From Trebonia kvetii (GTDB lineage: Bacteria; Actinomycetota; Actinomycetes; Streptosporangiales; Streptosporangiaceae), in the NCBI RefSeq assembly GCF_007827045.1, contig NZ_RPFW01000006.1, positions 372,001 through 436,000 on the forward strand: DNA of 64,000 nucleotides, in the 5' to 3' direction. Within the stretch, counting starts at the first letter, position 1. Each line of letters begins with the position of its first letter. The translations under genes were made by a program, and so were the position numbers. Positions 45,944 to 54,545 of the stretch are shown piece after piece. The notes under the pieces are model-generated. The model was given only the letters and a program-made list of their open reading frames with translations. It ran no database searches and was not told where the DNA came from.

Positions 45944-46099
45944 GTGAAGCTGATCCGATGCGAGTGCGGCTACGTCGCACGAGGAGAAAACAACGACCAG
46001 GTCCTGGGTGAGATCCGCGGCCACATGGCCACCGATCACCCCGCCGTCCTTGCGTCGGTCACCCAGCAGGACCTAATCGGCTGGATCGTGACCGAATAG
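45944..46099 (+). CDS. DUF1059-like small protein
   Basis: 51 residues from GTG 45944 after GGAGG (7 nt). KLIRCECGYVARGENNDQVL, then IRGHMATDHP: the CxC and HxxxxHP pattern of DUF1059 proteins, suggesting a small zinc-binding fold. Too short for most gene finders. It stands divergent from the SARP gene and convergent with the TetR gene. Confidence 0.8.
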   Translation: MKLIRCECGYVARGENNDQVLGEIRGHMATDHPAVLASVTQQDLIGWIVTE

Positions 46100-46106
46100 C
46101 GCGCCG

Positions 46107-46841
46107 CTAGCGCCCCGAGCAGGTCAGTGCCGCGCCCTGCTCAGCCCCGCTCGCCGCGTCCCACGGGCGGGCGGCCATGACCGCCAGGTGCAGGTTGACC
46201 AGGGTGTCCTCGAGTTGCGGTAGCTCCTCCGTCCGGCCGGCGCCTACCCGTGACCTGACCAGCTCGGCCGTCGCGCCCGACAGCGCCTGGTAGGCCTCGT
46301 CGGGAACCTCGGGCCAGTCGGGGTGGCGCATGCGGGCCCGGCTGTGCCACTTCGCGTTGACTTCGGCGAAGCGCATGCCGGCCGCCTGGAATCGCTCGAC
46401 CGCGTGCTGCCCGGCCGCTGGCATGTCGATGTAGAAGACCCGGGCGAAGGCCGGCTCATCGGCGAGGAAACGCAGGAACGCCCGGCATCCCGCGCGCAGC
46501 GCCTCCTCGTCGTCCGCGTCGTCGGGCACCGCCGCCGCTGCCTCGACCACGCGGGAGCGCAGGAGTTGCCCGCCCAAGCTCGTCGCGGCGAGGAAGCATT
46601 CCTCCCTGCCGCGGAAGTGAAGGTAAAAGGCCGCGCGGGAGACCCGCGCCCGCCGCACGATGTCGGCCACCGTCACCGACGCGTATCCCTTTTGCGCCAC
46701 GGCGGCAACCGTGGCACGCAGCAGCCTGTCCCGCTGCGATGCCTGCACGTCCGGTTCGGGAAGCCGGCTCCGTCCCCGCGGCAGGCCGGGCTTTCCCGTG
46801 TGCGTTCCGGCAAGACTGCCCTCTTGCTTGGCGTCGAGCAT
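46107..46841 (-). CDS. TetR family regulator
   Basis: 244 residues. HTH at ~38-85: RLLRATVAAVAQKGYASVTV, then RARVSRAAFYLHFRGREECF. The N-terminal ~30 residues are extra and basic, so a start further in is possible. The ligand domain is typical of actinobacterial TetR_C. A 26-bp inverted repeat lies between it and the MFS gene, the expected operator. Confidence 0.9.
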   Translation of the reverse strand: MLDAKQEGSLAGTHTGKPGLPRGRSRLPEPDVQASQRDRLLRATVAAVAQKGYASVTVADIVRRARVSRAAFYLHFRGREECFLAATSLGGQLLRSRVVEAAAAVPDDADDEEALRAGCRAFLRFLADEPAFARVFYIDMPAAGQHAVERFQAAGMRFAEVNAKWHSRARMRHPDWPEVPDEAYQALSGATAELVRSRVGAGRTEELPQLEDTLVNLHLAVMAARPWDAASGAEQGAALTCSGR

Positions 46842-46864
46842 GAGCCTAGAGTAACTGGAAAATT

Positions 46865-46890
46865 CCTAAAGTACCCCCCCGTACTTTAGG
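46865..46890. promoter_or_regulatory. TetR operator between TetR and MFS genes
   Basis: CCTAAAGTAC and GTACTTTAGG form a perfect 10-bp inverted repeat with a 6-bp C-only spacer, 24 bp upstream of the TetR start and 48 bp upstream of the MFS start. Perfect symmetry and position make it the likely binding site. Confidence 0.75.
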
Positions 46891-46937
46891 CCCTGCGCGC
46901 GATCAACGCTGACGTGGCGCGGAAAGGGGTCGGAAGA

Positions 46938-48986
46938 ATGACAGCTACCGTCGACGGTACTGCCGCACCAGGAATAATCCAGGGTCTCTGGAACCGACAA
47001 CTACCTCATTACCCCGACACGCGAAACCGCATGTGGTACTTGGCCATCGTGGTTGCCGCGACAATCGTTCTCTACTACGAGCTCTACATTGGCGGGGCGG
47101 TATCGCCGAAGATCCTGACCGGCTACGGCATGACCTTCCCGTTCTACGTTTACATCAGCGTGGTGGGCAACGCGGTCGGCGCGTTCGGCTCGCTACTGGC
47201 CGGCCTCGGCGACCGCTGGGGCAGGGCGAACCTCACCGCCTACGGTTTGGTGCTAACCGCTCTGCTCGCCCTCTTCGGAATCCCCAACGCCGGCGACAAG
47301 TGGTCGTTCGCCATCCTGTCCGTCATTATCGGCCTCGTCGAGGGCGTCATCCTCGTCGCCACCCCGGCCCTGGTCAGGGACTTCTCCCCGCAGCTCGGTC
47401 GGGCCTCGGCGATGGGCTTCTGGACCCTCGGCCCGGTCATCGGCAGCCTTGTGGTCGCCGTGGTTTCCACCAACACGGTCAACCACCTGGGCGCCTGGCA
47501 GGACCAGTACATCATCTGCGGCGTCGTCGGGCTCATCGTCGGCGTGGTCGCGCTGTTCGGTCTCAGGGAGCTGTCGCCGCAGTTGCGCGACCAGCTGATG
47601 GTGTCAATGCACGACCGGGCGCTCATCGAGGCGAAGGCCCGCGGCATCAACGTCGAGGAGGCGATGGGGCGCAGCCACTGGCGGCAGATGATTCGCCCCG
47701 ATATCGTCGGGTCCGCGTTCGCGATCTCCGTGTTCCTGCTCATCTACTACGCGGCGGTCGGGTTCTTCACCATCTACTTCACGACCATCTTCGGGTACTC
47801 GCTGTCGAAGGCCAACAGCATCGGTAACTGGTTCTGGGCGTTCGACGCAGGGGTGTTGATCATCACCGGGATCATTTCCGACCGGTTCCGGGTCCGCAAA
47901 CCATTCATGGTGATCGGCGGGATCGGCGCCATCGTGATGACGATCGTCTTCGCCAACCTGGGCTCCACGACCTCGTACGGGACGATCGTGGCGGTCATCA
48001 GCGTCCTCGCGGCGTTCCTCGCCATCGCGTACGCGCCGTGGATGGCCAGCTTCACTGAGACGATCGAGAAGCACAACCCGGCGCTGATCGCGACGGGGCT
48101 GGCCGTGTGGGGCTGGATCATCCGCGTCGTGGTCGCGCTCTCCGCGCTGTTCGTGCCGATAGTTGTCGGCTCGATAACGCCGGTGATCACCTACGGCGCC
48201 CAGGTTCAGGCCTACGCGACCCAGTACGCCGCCCCGCTGGCCTTCGCCCAGGCCCACCCGGACGTGGTCGCCGACGCGCAGAAGGTCCCGCCGTCGGTGA
48301 TCGCCACCGCTACGGCCATTCCGCCCAACGTGACGGCTACCGCGGCCAAGATCCCGGCCAACGTGATCGCCACCGCCACCACCTACAGCACCCAGCTGGC
48401 AAACGCGCAGAAGTTCCAGCCGGAACTGGCCGTGATCCAGGCCAACCCGGCGCTGTTCGCCAAGCTGCAGGCCGATCCCACTAACAAGGCCCTGCAGGCG
48501 CAGGCCGTCGCCGCCCTGGGCGGCGGGGCCAAGGGCGCCGCCGCGCTCGCCACGATCGGCGCCAACGCGGCCGCGATCGCCGGCGTCATCGCGGTGGGCC
48601 CGCAGCTGCAGACGGTCGCGCCGTACGCGGCCGACCTGCAGACCATCGCACCGTACTCGGCGCAGCTGAAGACGATCGCACCGTACTCGGCCGAGCTGAC
48701 CGCCATGGCCCCGTACAGCGCGCAGCTGACGGCGCTGTCCAAGGTGCCGGCGGCGGCGCTCACTTACCTCCAGGAGCACGGCACCCAGGTCCAGACCGCG
48801 GCCGCGGCCGAGCCTGGCCAGTGGAAGAACTGGTGGTGGGTCTGCGTCGGCGGCGAGATCCTCTTCCTGCCCTTCATCTTCATGATGACCGGCCGGTGGA
48901 GCCCGCGTAAGGCCAAGCAGGACGCGGACGAGCACGAGGCCAAGGTCGCGGCGGAGCTCGCCGCCCTCGAGAAGGCCAACGCCTAA
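46938..48986 (+). CDS. MFS transporter with ~215-residue repeat insertion before the last helix
   Basis: 682 residues from ATG 46938 (GGAAG site; an upstream GTG at 46914 is less likely). Helices 1-11 are normal: GLGDRWGRANLTAYGLVLTA (motif A), VRDFSPQLGRASAMGFWTLG, then VGSITPVITYG. A long extracytoplasmic stretch (~415-628) follows, with two short repeat arrays: ~11-residue PPxVxATAxxI units and four 10-residue units of the APYSAxLxT type. The last helix is WWWVCVGGEILFLPFIFMMT. The insertion is unusual for MFS proteins. It is probably a solute transporter controlled by the divergent TetR. Confidence 0.9.
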   Translation: MTATVDGTAAPGIIQGLWNRQLPHYPDTRNRMWYLAIVVAATIVLYYELYIGGAVSPKILTGYGMTFPFYVYISVVGNAVGAFGSLLAGLGDRWGRANLTAYGLVLTALLALFGIPNAGDKWSFAILSVIIGLVEGVILVATPALVRDFSPQLGRASAMGFWTLGPVIGSLVVAVVSTNTVNHLGAWQDQYIICGVVGLIVGVVALFGLRELSPQLRDQLMVSMHDRALIEAKARGINVEEAMGRSHWRQMIRPDIVGSAFAISVFLLIYYAAVGFFTIYFTTIFGYSLSKANSIGNWFWAFDAGVLIITGIISDRFRVRKPFMVIGGIGAIVMTIVFANLGSTTSYGTIVAVISVLAAFLAIAYAPWMASFTETIEKHNPALIATGLAVWGWIIRVVVALSALFVPIVVGSITPVITYGAQVQAYATQYAAPLAFAQAHPDVVADAQKVPPSVIATATAIPPNVTATAAKIPANVIATATTYSTQLANAQKFQPELAVIQANPALFAKLQADPTNKALQAQAVAALGGGAKGAAALATIGANAAAIAGVIAVGPQLQTVAPYAADLQTIAPYSAQLKTIAPYSAELTAMAPYSAQLTALSKVPAAALTYLQEHGTQVQTAAAAEPGQWKNWWWVCVGGEILFLPFIFMMTGRWSPRKAKQDADEHEAKVAAELAALEKANA

Positions 48987-49012
48987 CACCTGTCCCAACC
49001 CCCAACCCACTC

Positions 49013-49046
49013 GCGCCAGCCGCGGCACCGACGCCGCGGCTGGCGC
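49013..49046. terminator. Bidirectional terminator between MFS and GH114 genes
   Basis: GCGCCAGCCGCGGC pairs perfectly with GCCGCGGCTGGCGC around a 6-nt loop (14-bp stem). It ends the MFS transcript and overlaps the stop of the convergent glycosidase gene. Confidence 0.8.
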
Positions 49047-50860
49047 TAGTGTTTGCGGAACTGGCCCGGGCAGGTGTCGAAGGTGCGCCCGTCCAGGTTC
49101 GACTCGAAGAGCACCGCGGTGAAACCGTAGGGCGGCGCGTACACGGACTTGCAGAAGGTTTCGAACTCGCGGGCCCCCGGGCAGGTACGCCCGGGAGCGC
49201 ACACGTAACCGTCATCGGTGTACTCGGCCTCGCCCACCCACTTGCCCGTCGGCTGGTGCGTGGTCACGTCCGTGGTGAAATCGTCCCAGCCGCAGGGGGT
49301 GCCGCCGTGCAGGCCGGTGCAGGTGATCCCGTACTGGCTGCTGCCCGCGAGCTGCGCGGCGAAGCAGGCCTTCGACAGGTAGCACTCCTCGACCACCGCG
49401 CCGTCGGTGTACTCGCGCCCCCATGACGACAGGTAGGGGGAGTTCTTCCACAGCGCGGTCATCCCGTCCCTGTGGATCTCGTTGAACGCGTAGGCGAGAT
49501 AGTTCTCCACGTCGCCGGGTGTGAGATGGAAGCCGGTGGTGGACGGTGGGTCGAATCCGTCGATGTCGTCGAGCTCGACCGCGTCGAACCCCATGGCCGC
49601 GCACATGCCGACCCGCGTGTCCAGCATAGGCTTGAGCGCGTCGAGCTGCCGGAAATCGACCCAGCGCTCCGCCGGGTAGCCGTAGTAGACGAGGCCGAGG
49701 GCCGACGCGGGGAAGTACTTGCCGGGGCTCGCGTCCAGCCGGTAGTTCTCCCAGGCGAGGTCCAGGTAGCAGACGGTACGCGGGTGCGGCAGGGTGGCCG
49801 CCTGCCAGCTGGTCTTGATCGCGGTGACCTCGGCCCTGGTGGTGAGGAAGCCGTCGATGTCGTAGATGTCGACGGCCTTGCCGCCGGTGCGCTGCAGCGC
49901 GGTGACCCGGCCGATCTGCCAGTCCCAGCGCATGGGCCGGCCCTTGCTGTCCAGGTGCGGCGCGTACCAGCAGCCGCCCCGCCGCGAGCTGCGGCAGGCG
50001 GCCGGGGCCGCCATGGAAACCACATGCCAGGAGTAACGGATGGTGGTTCCACCGGCCTGGTTCGCCGTGCGTACCTGCACCCGGTGCGGGCCGACCGCGA
50101 GCTTGCCCGTGTAGAGCACGCGACTTGACGGCATGGATCGCCAGCCGCCGTCGTCGACCCGGTAGGTCAGGGTGACCGGACCGTCCGCGCTGTTCGCGTG
50201 CGGTCCGGTCACCTGGAAGTACTCCTCCGTTGAGGCGGTCTTCCGCTCGGGTGTGCCGTTGACGAATGCGGTCACCGGCGCCTTGCCGTGGGAGTAGGCG
50301 TGCACGGCGGTGGTCGAGGTCCTGGTCACCGAGCGGGTGATGGTGGAGAAGTCGGCGGACGGCTGCCCCGAAGGCACCACGACCTCAGTTGCCGTCTCCG
50401 TGACGCGCAGCACCCGCCCGGTGTCCGCGTGCCCGACGACGTAATCGCGTGCGGCGAAGGGGGTGGCGGTGGAGTCCGCCGCGGTCCTGCACTGCTTACC
50501 GCCGGATGCGCAGCTCTGCCAGGTGTACCCGACCGCGAAGCTGACTAGCTTCAGCCCGTGCGGCAGCGCGGGGGCCCGCCAGCTCAGGCCGGCCGCCACG
50601 ACGGTCGCACCGTCGCGGAACGGCCCGCTGATGCGCAGCGCGCCCCGGTGCACGGGAGCCGGGATGCTCCCCGCCGCGGCGTGCGCCGCCACTGTCAGGG
50701 GAGGCGCGGGAGCGGCCAGCGACGCCGGGGCGAAAACCCCGGCGGCCAGTGCCGCCAGGGACAGCGCCAGCAGGCAGGGCGCCGCCATGGCGGCGGCCCG
50801 GGTAGGACGCGTCGCCCGCGTCCGAGTCTGGGTAACGGGTACGGTCCTGCGCCGGGCCAT
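49046..50860 (-). CDS. Secreted endo-alpha-1,4-polygalactosaminidase-like glycoside hydrolase (GH114)
   Basis: 604 residues from ATG 50860, 5 bp after the GH4 stop. Signal peptide (MAAPCLLALSLAALAAGVFA). About 230 residues of beta-rich domains (WRSMPSSRVLYTGKLAVG) precede a TIM barrel from ~300: VDIYDIDGFLTTRAEVTAIK, RTVCYLDLAWENYRLD, MGFDAVELDDIDGFDPPSTT, typical of GH114 (Glyco_hydro_114). Known GH114 enzymes cut alpha-1,4-galactosamine polymers such as fungal galactosaminogalactan. The neighbouring GH4, importer and galactosamine-type catabolic genes support that substrate. Confidence 0.85.
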   Translation of the reverse strand: MARRRTVPVTQTRTRATRPTRAAAMAAPCLLALSLAALAAGVFAPASLAAPAPPLTVAAHAAAGSIPAPVHRGALRISGPFRDGATVVAAGLSWRAPALPHGLKLVSFAVGYTWQSCASGGKQCRTAADSTATPFAARDYVVGHADTGRVLRVTETATEVVVPSGQPSADFSTITRSVTRTSTTAVHAYSHGKAPVTAFVNGTPERKTASTEEYFQVTGPHANSADGPVTLTYRVDDGGWRSMPSSRVLYTGKLAVGPHRVQVRTANQAGGTTIRYSWHVVSMAAPAACRSSRRGGCWYAPHLDSKGRPMRWDWQIGRVTALQRTGGKAVDIYDIDGFLTTRAEVTAIKTSWQAATLPHPRTVCYLDLAWENYRLDASPGKYFPASALGLVYYGYPAERWVDFRQLDALKPMLDTRVGMCAAMGFDAVELDDIDGFDPPSTTGFHLTPGDVENYLAYAFNEIHRDGMTALWKNSPYLSSWGREYTDGAVVEECYLSKACFAAQLAGSSQYGITCTGLHGGTPCGWDDFTTDVTTHQPTGKWVGEAEYTDDGYVCAPGRTCPGAREFETFCKSVYAPPYGFTAVLFESNLDGRTFDTCPGQFRKH

Positions 50861-50865
50861 GGCGA

Positions 50866-52167
50866 TCAGCCGCGCAAGGCCGGCGGCATCAGATGCCGGT
50901 GTGCGTCGAGCAGCTCGTCGCACATGGCGACCGTCTGCGCGGTGGTGAGCGTGGCGGCCGTGTTCGGGTCGAGCAGCGCCGCCTGGTAGACGTGATCACG
51001 CGATCCGTCGAGCGCGGCGCGCACGGTCAGCTCAACCACGTTGAGGAAGGTCCTGTTGAGCGCGGCGAGCTGCGGCGGCAGCGCGCCGACGGACACCGGC
51101 TTGGGCCCGCCCGCGCCGATAAGGCACGGCACCTCGACGCAGCACTCGTCGGGCAGGCTGGAGATCAGGCCGCCGTTGCGGATGTTCACGTGCAGCTCGC
51201 GCTCGGTCCCGGTCTCAAGCGAGTGGATGAACTGCGAGGCGAGCTCGTTCTCGACCGTGAGCTCAAGCGGCTCGTCCCCGGCCAGCTGCCGTTCCAGCGA
51301 CTCCAGCTCGCGCAGGTTCTCCTCGGAGCGCTCCAGGTAGTCGCCGACAAAGATGCGGAACTGGTCGATCTGGTCGTCGTGGTGCATGAACCACGGCACG
51401 TACTCGGCCGAGTGCTCGCTCGACTCGGTGGGGAAGTAGCCGAACCTGCGGTAGATCTCGACCCTGACCCGCCGCTGCAGCTCGGGCGAAGACGCGATGA
51501 CCTCGGCGAGCCTGGGATACAGCGACTCGCCGTCCTGCTCGAAGCGGAGCACGAACGCCTGGTGGTTGAACCCCGCGGTGGTGAAGCGCACCCGCTCCGG
51601 GTCGGCGCCCACGAGCTGCGTCAGGAAGGCCTGGGTGTCGCGGACCGAGTGGCACAGACCGTATACCCGCTCGAACCCGGCGCCCTCGTACGCGGCCCAG
51701 GGCAGCATCGCCATCGGGTTGCTGTAGCTGAGCAGGTAGGCGTCCGGGCACACCTCATTCATGTCCCGCGCCAGGTCGACCACGACGGGAATGGTGCGCA
51801 GGCCGCGGAAGATCCCGCCGATGCCCAGGGTGTCACCGATCGTCTGGCGCAGCCCGTACTTGGCGGGGATGTCGAAGTCGGCGCGGGTGGCCGTGTACCC
51901 GCCGACCTGCACCTCGTTGATCACGTAGGTGGCCCCGGCGAGCGCGGTGCGGCGGTCCTGGGTGGTGGTCACCGTGGCCTGCGCGCCGGTCTGCGCGGAT
52001 ATCCTGCGCACCAGCCGTTCGGCGTGCGCCAGCCGCTCGGCGCTGATGTCGTAGAGGACGAAGTGCAGTCCACCGCGGAACTCGGGGTAGCTGCACAGGT
52101 CGGTGGTCACGTTACGGGTGAACTCGACGCTTCCAGCGCCAATGAAGGCCAGCTTAATCACGCTCAT
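50866..52167 (-). CDS. GH4 family glycosidase (MelA-like)
   Basis: 433 residues from ATG 52167. GH4 enzymes cleave glycosides by an NAD- and Mn-dependent oxidation-elimination. Marks: NAD-binding LAFIGAGSVEFTRN; LLSYSNPMAML; metal-site Cys in YGLCHSVRDT; His in TAGFNHQAFVLRF. Closest to alpha-galactosidases (MelA). In this locus it likely frees galactosamine or GalNAc from imported alpha-linked oligosaccharides. No signal peptide, so it acts inside the cell. First gene of the minus-strand unit with GH114. Confidence 0.92.
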   Translation of the reverse strand: MSVIKLAFIGAGSVEFTRNVTTDLCSYPEFRGGLHFVLYDISAERLAHAERLVRRISAQTGAQATVTTTQDRRTALAGATYVINEVQVGGYTATRADFDIPAKYGLRQTIGDTLGIGGIFRGLRTIPVVVDLARDMNEVCPDAYLLSYSNPMAMLPWAAYEGAGFERVYGLCHSVRDTQAFLTQLVGADPERVRFTTAGFNHQAFVLRFEQDGESLYPRLAEVIASSPELQRRVRVEIYRRFGYFPTESSEHSAEYVPWFMHHDDQIDQFRIFVGDYLERSEENLRELESLERQLAGDEPLELTVENELASQFIHSLETGTERELHVNIRNGGLISSLPDECCVEVPCLIGAGGPKPVSVGALPPQLAALNRTFLNVVELTVRAALDGSRDHVYQAALLDPNTAATLTTAQTVAMCDELLDAHRHLMPPALRG

Positions 52168-52192
52168 TAGTGTTCCATGGCGACCACTTTCT

Positions 52193-52206
52193 TGCAAGAT
52201 CTTGCA
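52193..52206. promoter_or_regulatory. Perfect palindrome in the GH4 / importer divergent promoter
   Basis: TGCAAGATCTTGCA is a perfect 14-bp palindrome, 26 bp upstream of the GH4 start and 73 bp upstream of the binding-protein start. A further half-site (CTTGCATCTTG) adjoins it. The DeoR regulator encoded in the locus, or a LacI protein elsewhere, is the likely ligand. Confidence 0.6.
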
Positions 52207-52278
52207 TCTTGTCCTGGTTTGCCTGCACAATACTGCTCAATTGGTGAGCGGTGAGTGCATCTTCGAGCGGAGTGCGAC

Positions 52279-53601
52279 ATGACCAGCGCAAGGAAAAGGC
52301 GTGGAGCCCTGGTAGGGGTGCTCACCGCGATGACAGCGACATCACTAGCGGTCGCGGGCTGCGGTACAGACGCCAATGGCGGCGGGTCGTCATCGACCGG
52401 GTCCGCTTCCAGCACGATCCAGATCTGGGAGGGCTACACCGACACGGAGGCCAAGGAGTTCGCGCACCTGGTCTCCGAGTACGAGGCGCAGCATCCCGGG
52501 CAGAAGGTAGACACGCTGTTCGTCAACAACGACGACACGCTGCAGAAGGTGCTGACCGCGGTGAAGGGCGGCAGTCCGCCCGACATCGCCTACCTCTACG
52601 GCTCGTGGGCGCCCAACGTCGCCCAGATCCCCCAGGTAGTGAACCTGACTCAGGTGGTGCAGAAGTCCGGCGTCAACTGGAACGACTTTTACGTCGGCGA
52701 GCGCGACGTGGCCAGCGTCAACGGCAAGGTGATCGGCATCCCGGCGCTGGTGGACAACCTGGCCGTGGTCTACAACAAGAAGCTGTTCGCCAAGGCCGGC
52801 CTGGCGCTGCCCACCGCGAACTGGACCTGGCAGGACTTCGCCAACGACGCGCAGAAGCTCACCGACTCGTCGGTCAAGCAGTACGGCACCGCCTACGTCA
52901 CCCCCGGCACCGAGGACACCGTCTGGCACTGGGAGTCACTCCTCTGGGAGGCGGGCGGCAGCCTGCTGACGGCCGACAATAAGCAGGCGGCGTTCAACTC
53001 CGCGGCAGGTCTCCAGTCGCTTCAGACGCTGCAGACCATGGCCGTCACCGACAAGTCCATGTACCTGGACCCGACGGACTCCGCCTACGGCAACCTCTTC
53101 AACTCGGGCAAGATCGGGATGCTGGTCACCGGGCCGTGGGACCTGGGCTCGTTCCCCAACGTGGACTACGGGGTGCAGGTCATGCCGTCCTACCCGGGCA
53201 CGAGCGCTGGCCACCAGACCATCTCAGGGCCTGACAACTGGGTCGTATTCAACAACGGGAGCGGCCAGGTGAGCGCGGCCGAGCAGTTCCTGCTCTGGCT
53301 CACCGCCCCGGCCCAGGTCAAGGCCTTCTCGCTGGCAACCGGTGACCTGCCGACCCGGCAGTCGGTGGCTGACGCGTCCGGCTTCGACACCCAGATGAAC
53401 AAGATGCTGCCCGGGGTGAGCACATTCATCTCCAACCTTGGCAACGTTAAGCAGGCACGCCCGCAGATCGCCACCTACCCGCAGGTGTCCAAAGTTCTCG
53501 GCAACATGGTCGTGTCCGTCCTGCTCGGGAAGGCCACGCCGCAGGCAGCCCTGGCATCCGCGGCCAGCCAGGTCAACGCCGCCCTGGCGGCGGGGAGCTG
53601 A
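52279..53601 (+). CDS. ABC sugar-binding lipoprotein (family 1)
   Basis: 440 residues from ATG 52279 (CGGAG site). Lipobox LAVAGC at ~30. SBP_bac_1 features: IQIWEGYTDTEAKEFAHLVS, GSPPDIAYLYGSW, IPALVDNLAVVYNKKLFAKA, GKIGMLVTGPWDLGSF. It captures oligosaccharide outside the cell for the permeases encoded next. It heads the plus-strand operon that runs to about 60 kb. Confidence 0.93.
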   Translation: MTSARKRRGALVGVLTAMTATSLAVAGCGTDANGGGSSSTGSASSTIQIWEGYTDTEAKEFAHLVSEYEAQHPGQKVDTLFVNNDDTLQKVLTAVKGGSPPDIAYLYGSWAPNVAQIPQVVNLTQVVQKSGVNWNDFYVGERDVASVNGKVIGIPALVDNLAVVYNKKLFAKAGLALPTANWTWQDFANDAQKLTDSSVKQYGTAYVTPGTEDTVWHWESLLWEAGGSLLTADNKQAAFNSAAGLQSLQTLQTMAVTDKSMYLDPTDSAYGNLFNSGKIGMLVTGPWDLGSFPNVDYGVQVMPSYPGTSAGHQTISGPDNWVVFNNGSGQVSAAEQFLLWLTAPAQVKAFSLATGDLPTRQSVADASGFDTQMNKMLPGVSTFISNLGNVKQARPQIATYPQVSKVLGNMVVSVLLGKATPQAALASAASQVNAALAAGS

Positions 53602-53603
53602 GC

Positions 53604-54545
53604 GTGGCAGCTAACTCGGTTGCCCGGGCCGGCGTGCGCCGGCCCGGGCGCGCCGGCCTGGTGCGCAGGGCGCTTGACTCCGAACAGTTCAACGGCTGGG
53701 CGTTCGTGACGCCGGGCGTCGCGCTCATCCTGCTGTTCGGCGCGGTGCCGATCGTCTGGTCGGCGGTGACTTCGTTTCAGAAGTCCACGCTGCTCGGGTC
53801 GTCGACTCCGTTCGTTGGCCTGAGCAACTACCGGCAGATGGTGCACGACCCGATCGTGGCGCAGGCGATACAGCACACGCTGATCTACACGGCGATCTTC
53901 GTCCCGGGGACCATGATCGTCGGGCTGTTCCTCGCCGTCGCGATGAACAGGAAGATCCGCTTCATCTCGTTCTACCGGACCGCCGCCTACGCGACGATGG
54001 CGATCTCCACGATCAGCGAGGCCATCGTCTTCATCTGGCTGTTCGACCCCTCGTACGGAATCGTGAACTACGTCTTCGACAAAGTCGGCCTGCCGCAGCA
54101 GCAGTTCCTCAACTCACCGTCAGAGGCCCTGTACGTGATCGCGGTGATGACCATCTGGGGCTGGACCGGCTTCGCCGTGGTGGTCTACCTCGCCGCGCTC
54201 CAGGGTGTACCGCAGACGCTGCTTGAGGCGGCCGCGATCGACGGCTGCGGCCCGTGGCGGACGTTCCGCAAGGTGACGCTGCCGCTGCTCAGCCCGGCCT
54301 CGCTGTTCCTCGCGGTATGGCTCACCATCAACGCGCTGCAGCTCTTCGACGAGGTGTACCTCAGTACCCAGGGCGGCCCGCTGAACGCAACCACCGTCCT
54401 CGTCTACTACCTGTACGAGCAGGCCTTCCAGAATTTCAACTTCGGCTACGCGTCCGCCATCGCCTACTTCCTGTTCCTCATAACCATCGTGATCACCGTC
54501 ATCCAGTTCTGGGCTGGCCGGCGGTTCACGTACTACCGGTCATGA
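53604..54545 (+). CDS. ABC sugar permease, MalF type
   Basis: 313 residues from GTG 53604, 2 bp after the binding-protein stop. Six transmembrane helices, first at WAFVTPGVALILLFGAVPIV. EAA loop: EAAAIDGCGPWRTFRKVTLP, which contacts the ATPase. It pairs with the next gene through an ATGA overlap. No ATPase gene is in the locus; actinobacteria often share one (MsiK) among several CUT1 importers. Confidence 0.95.
   Translation: MAANSVARAGVRRPGRAGLVRRALDSEQFNGWAFVTPGVALILLFGAVPIVWSAVTSFQKSTLLGSSTPFVGLSNYRQMVHDPIVAQAIQHTLIYTAIFVPGTMIVGLFLAVAMNRKIRFISFYRTAAYATMAISTISEAIVFIWLFDPSYGIVNYVFDKVGLPQQQFLNSPSEALYVIAVMTIWGWTGFAVVVYLAALQGVPQTLLEAAAIDGCGPWRTFRKVTLPLLSPASLFLAVWLTINALQLFDEVYLSTQGGPLNATTVLVYYLYEQAFQNFNFGYASAIAYFLFLITIVITVIQFWAGRRFTYYRS

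Noticed and set aside
48590-48760. CRISPR-like or VNTR repeat in the MFS gene
   Set aside because: The period is a 10-residue protein repeat inside an open frame, with codon-level variation; not an array.
47604-49202. 532-residue frame antisense to the MFS gene
   Set aside because: Repetitive composition mirrors the MFS repeats on the other strand.
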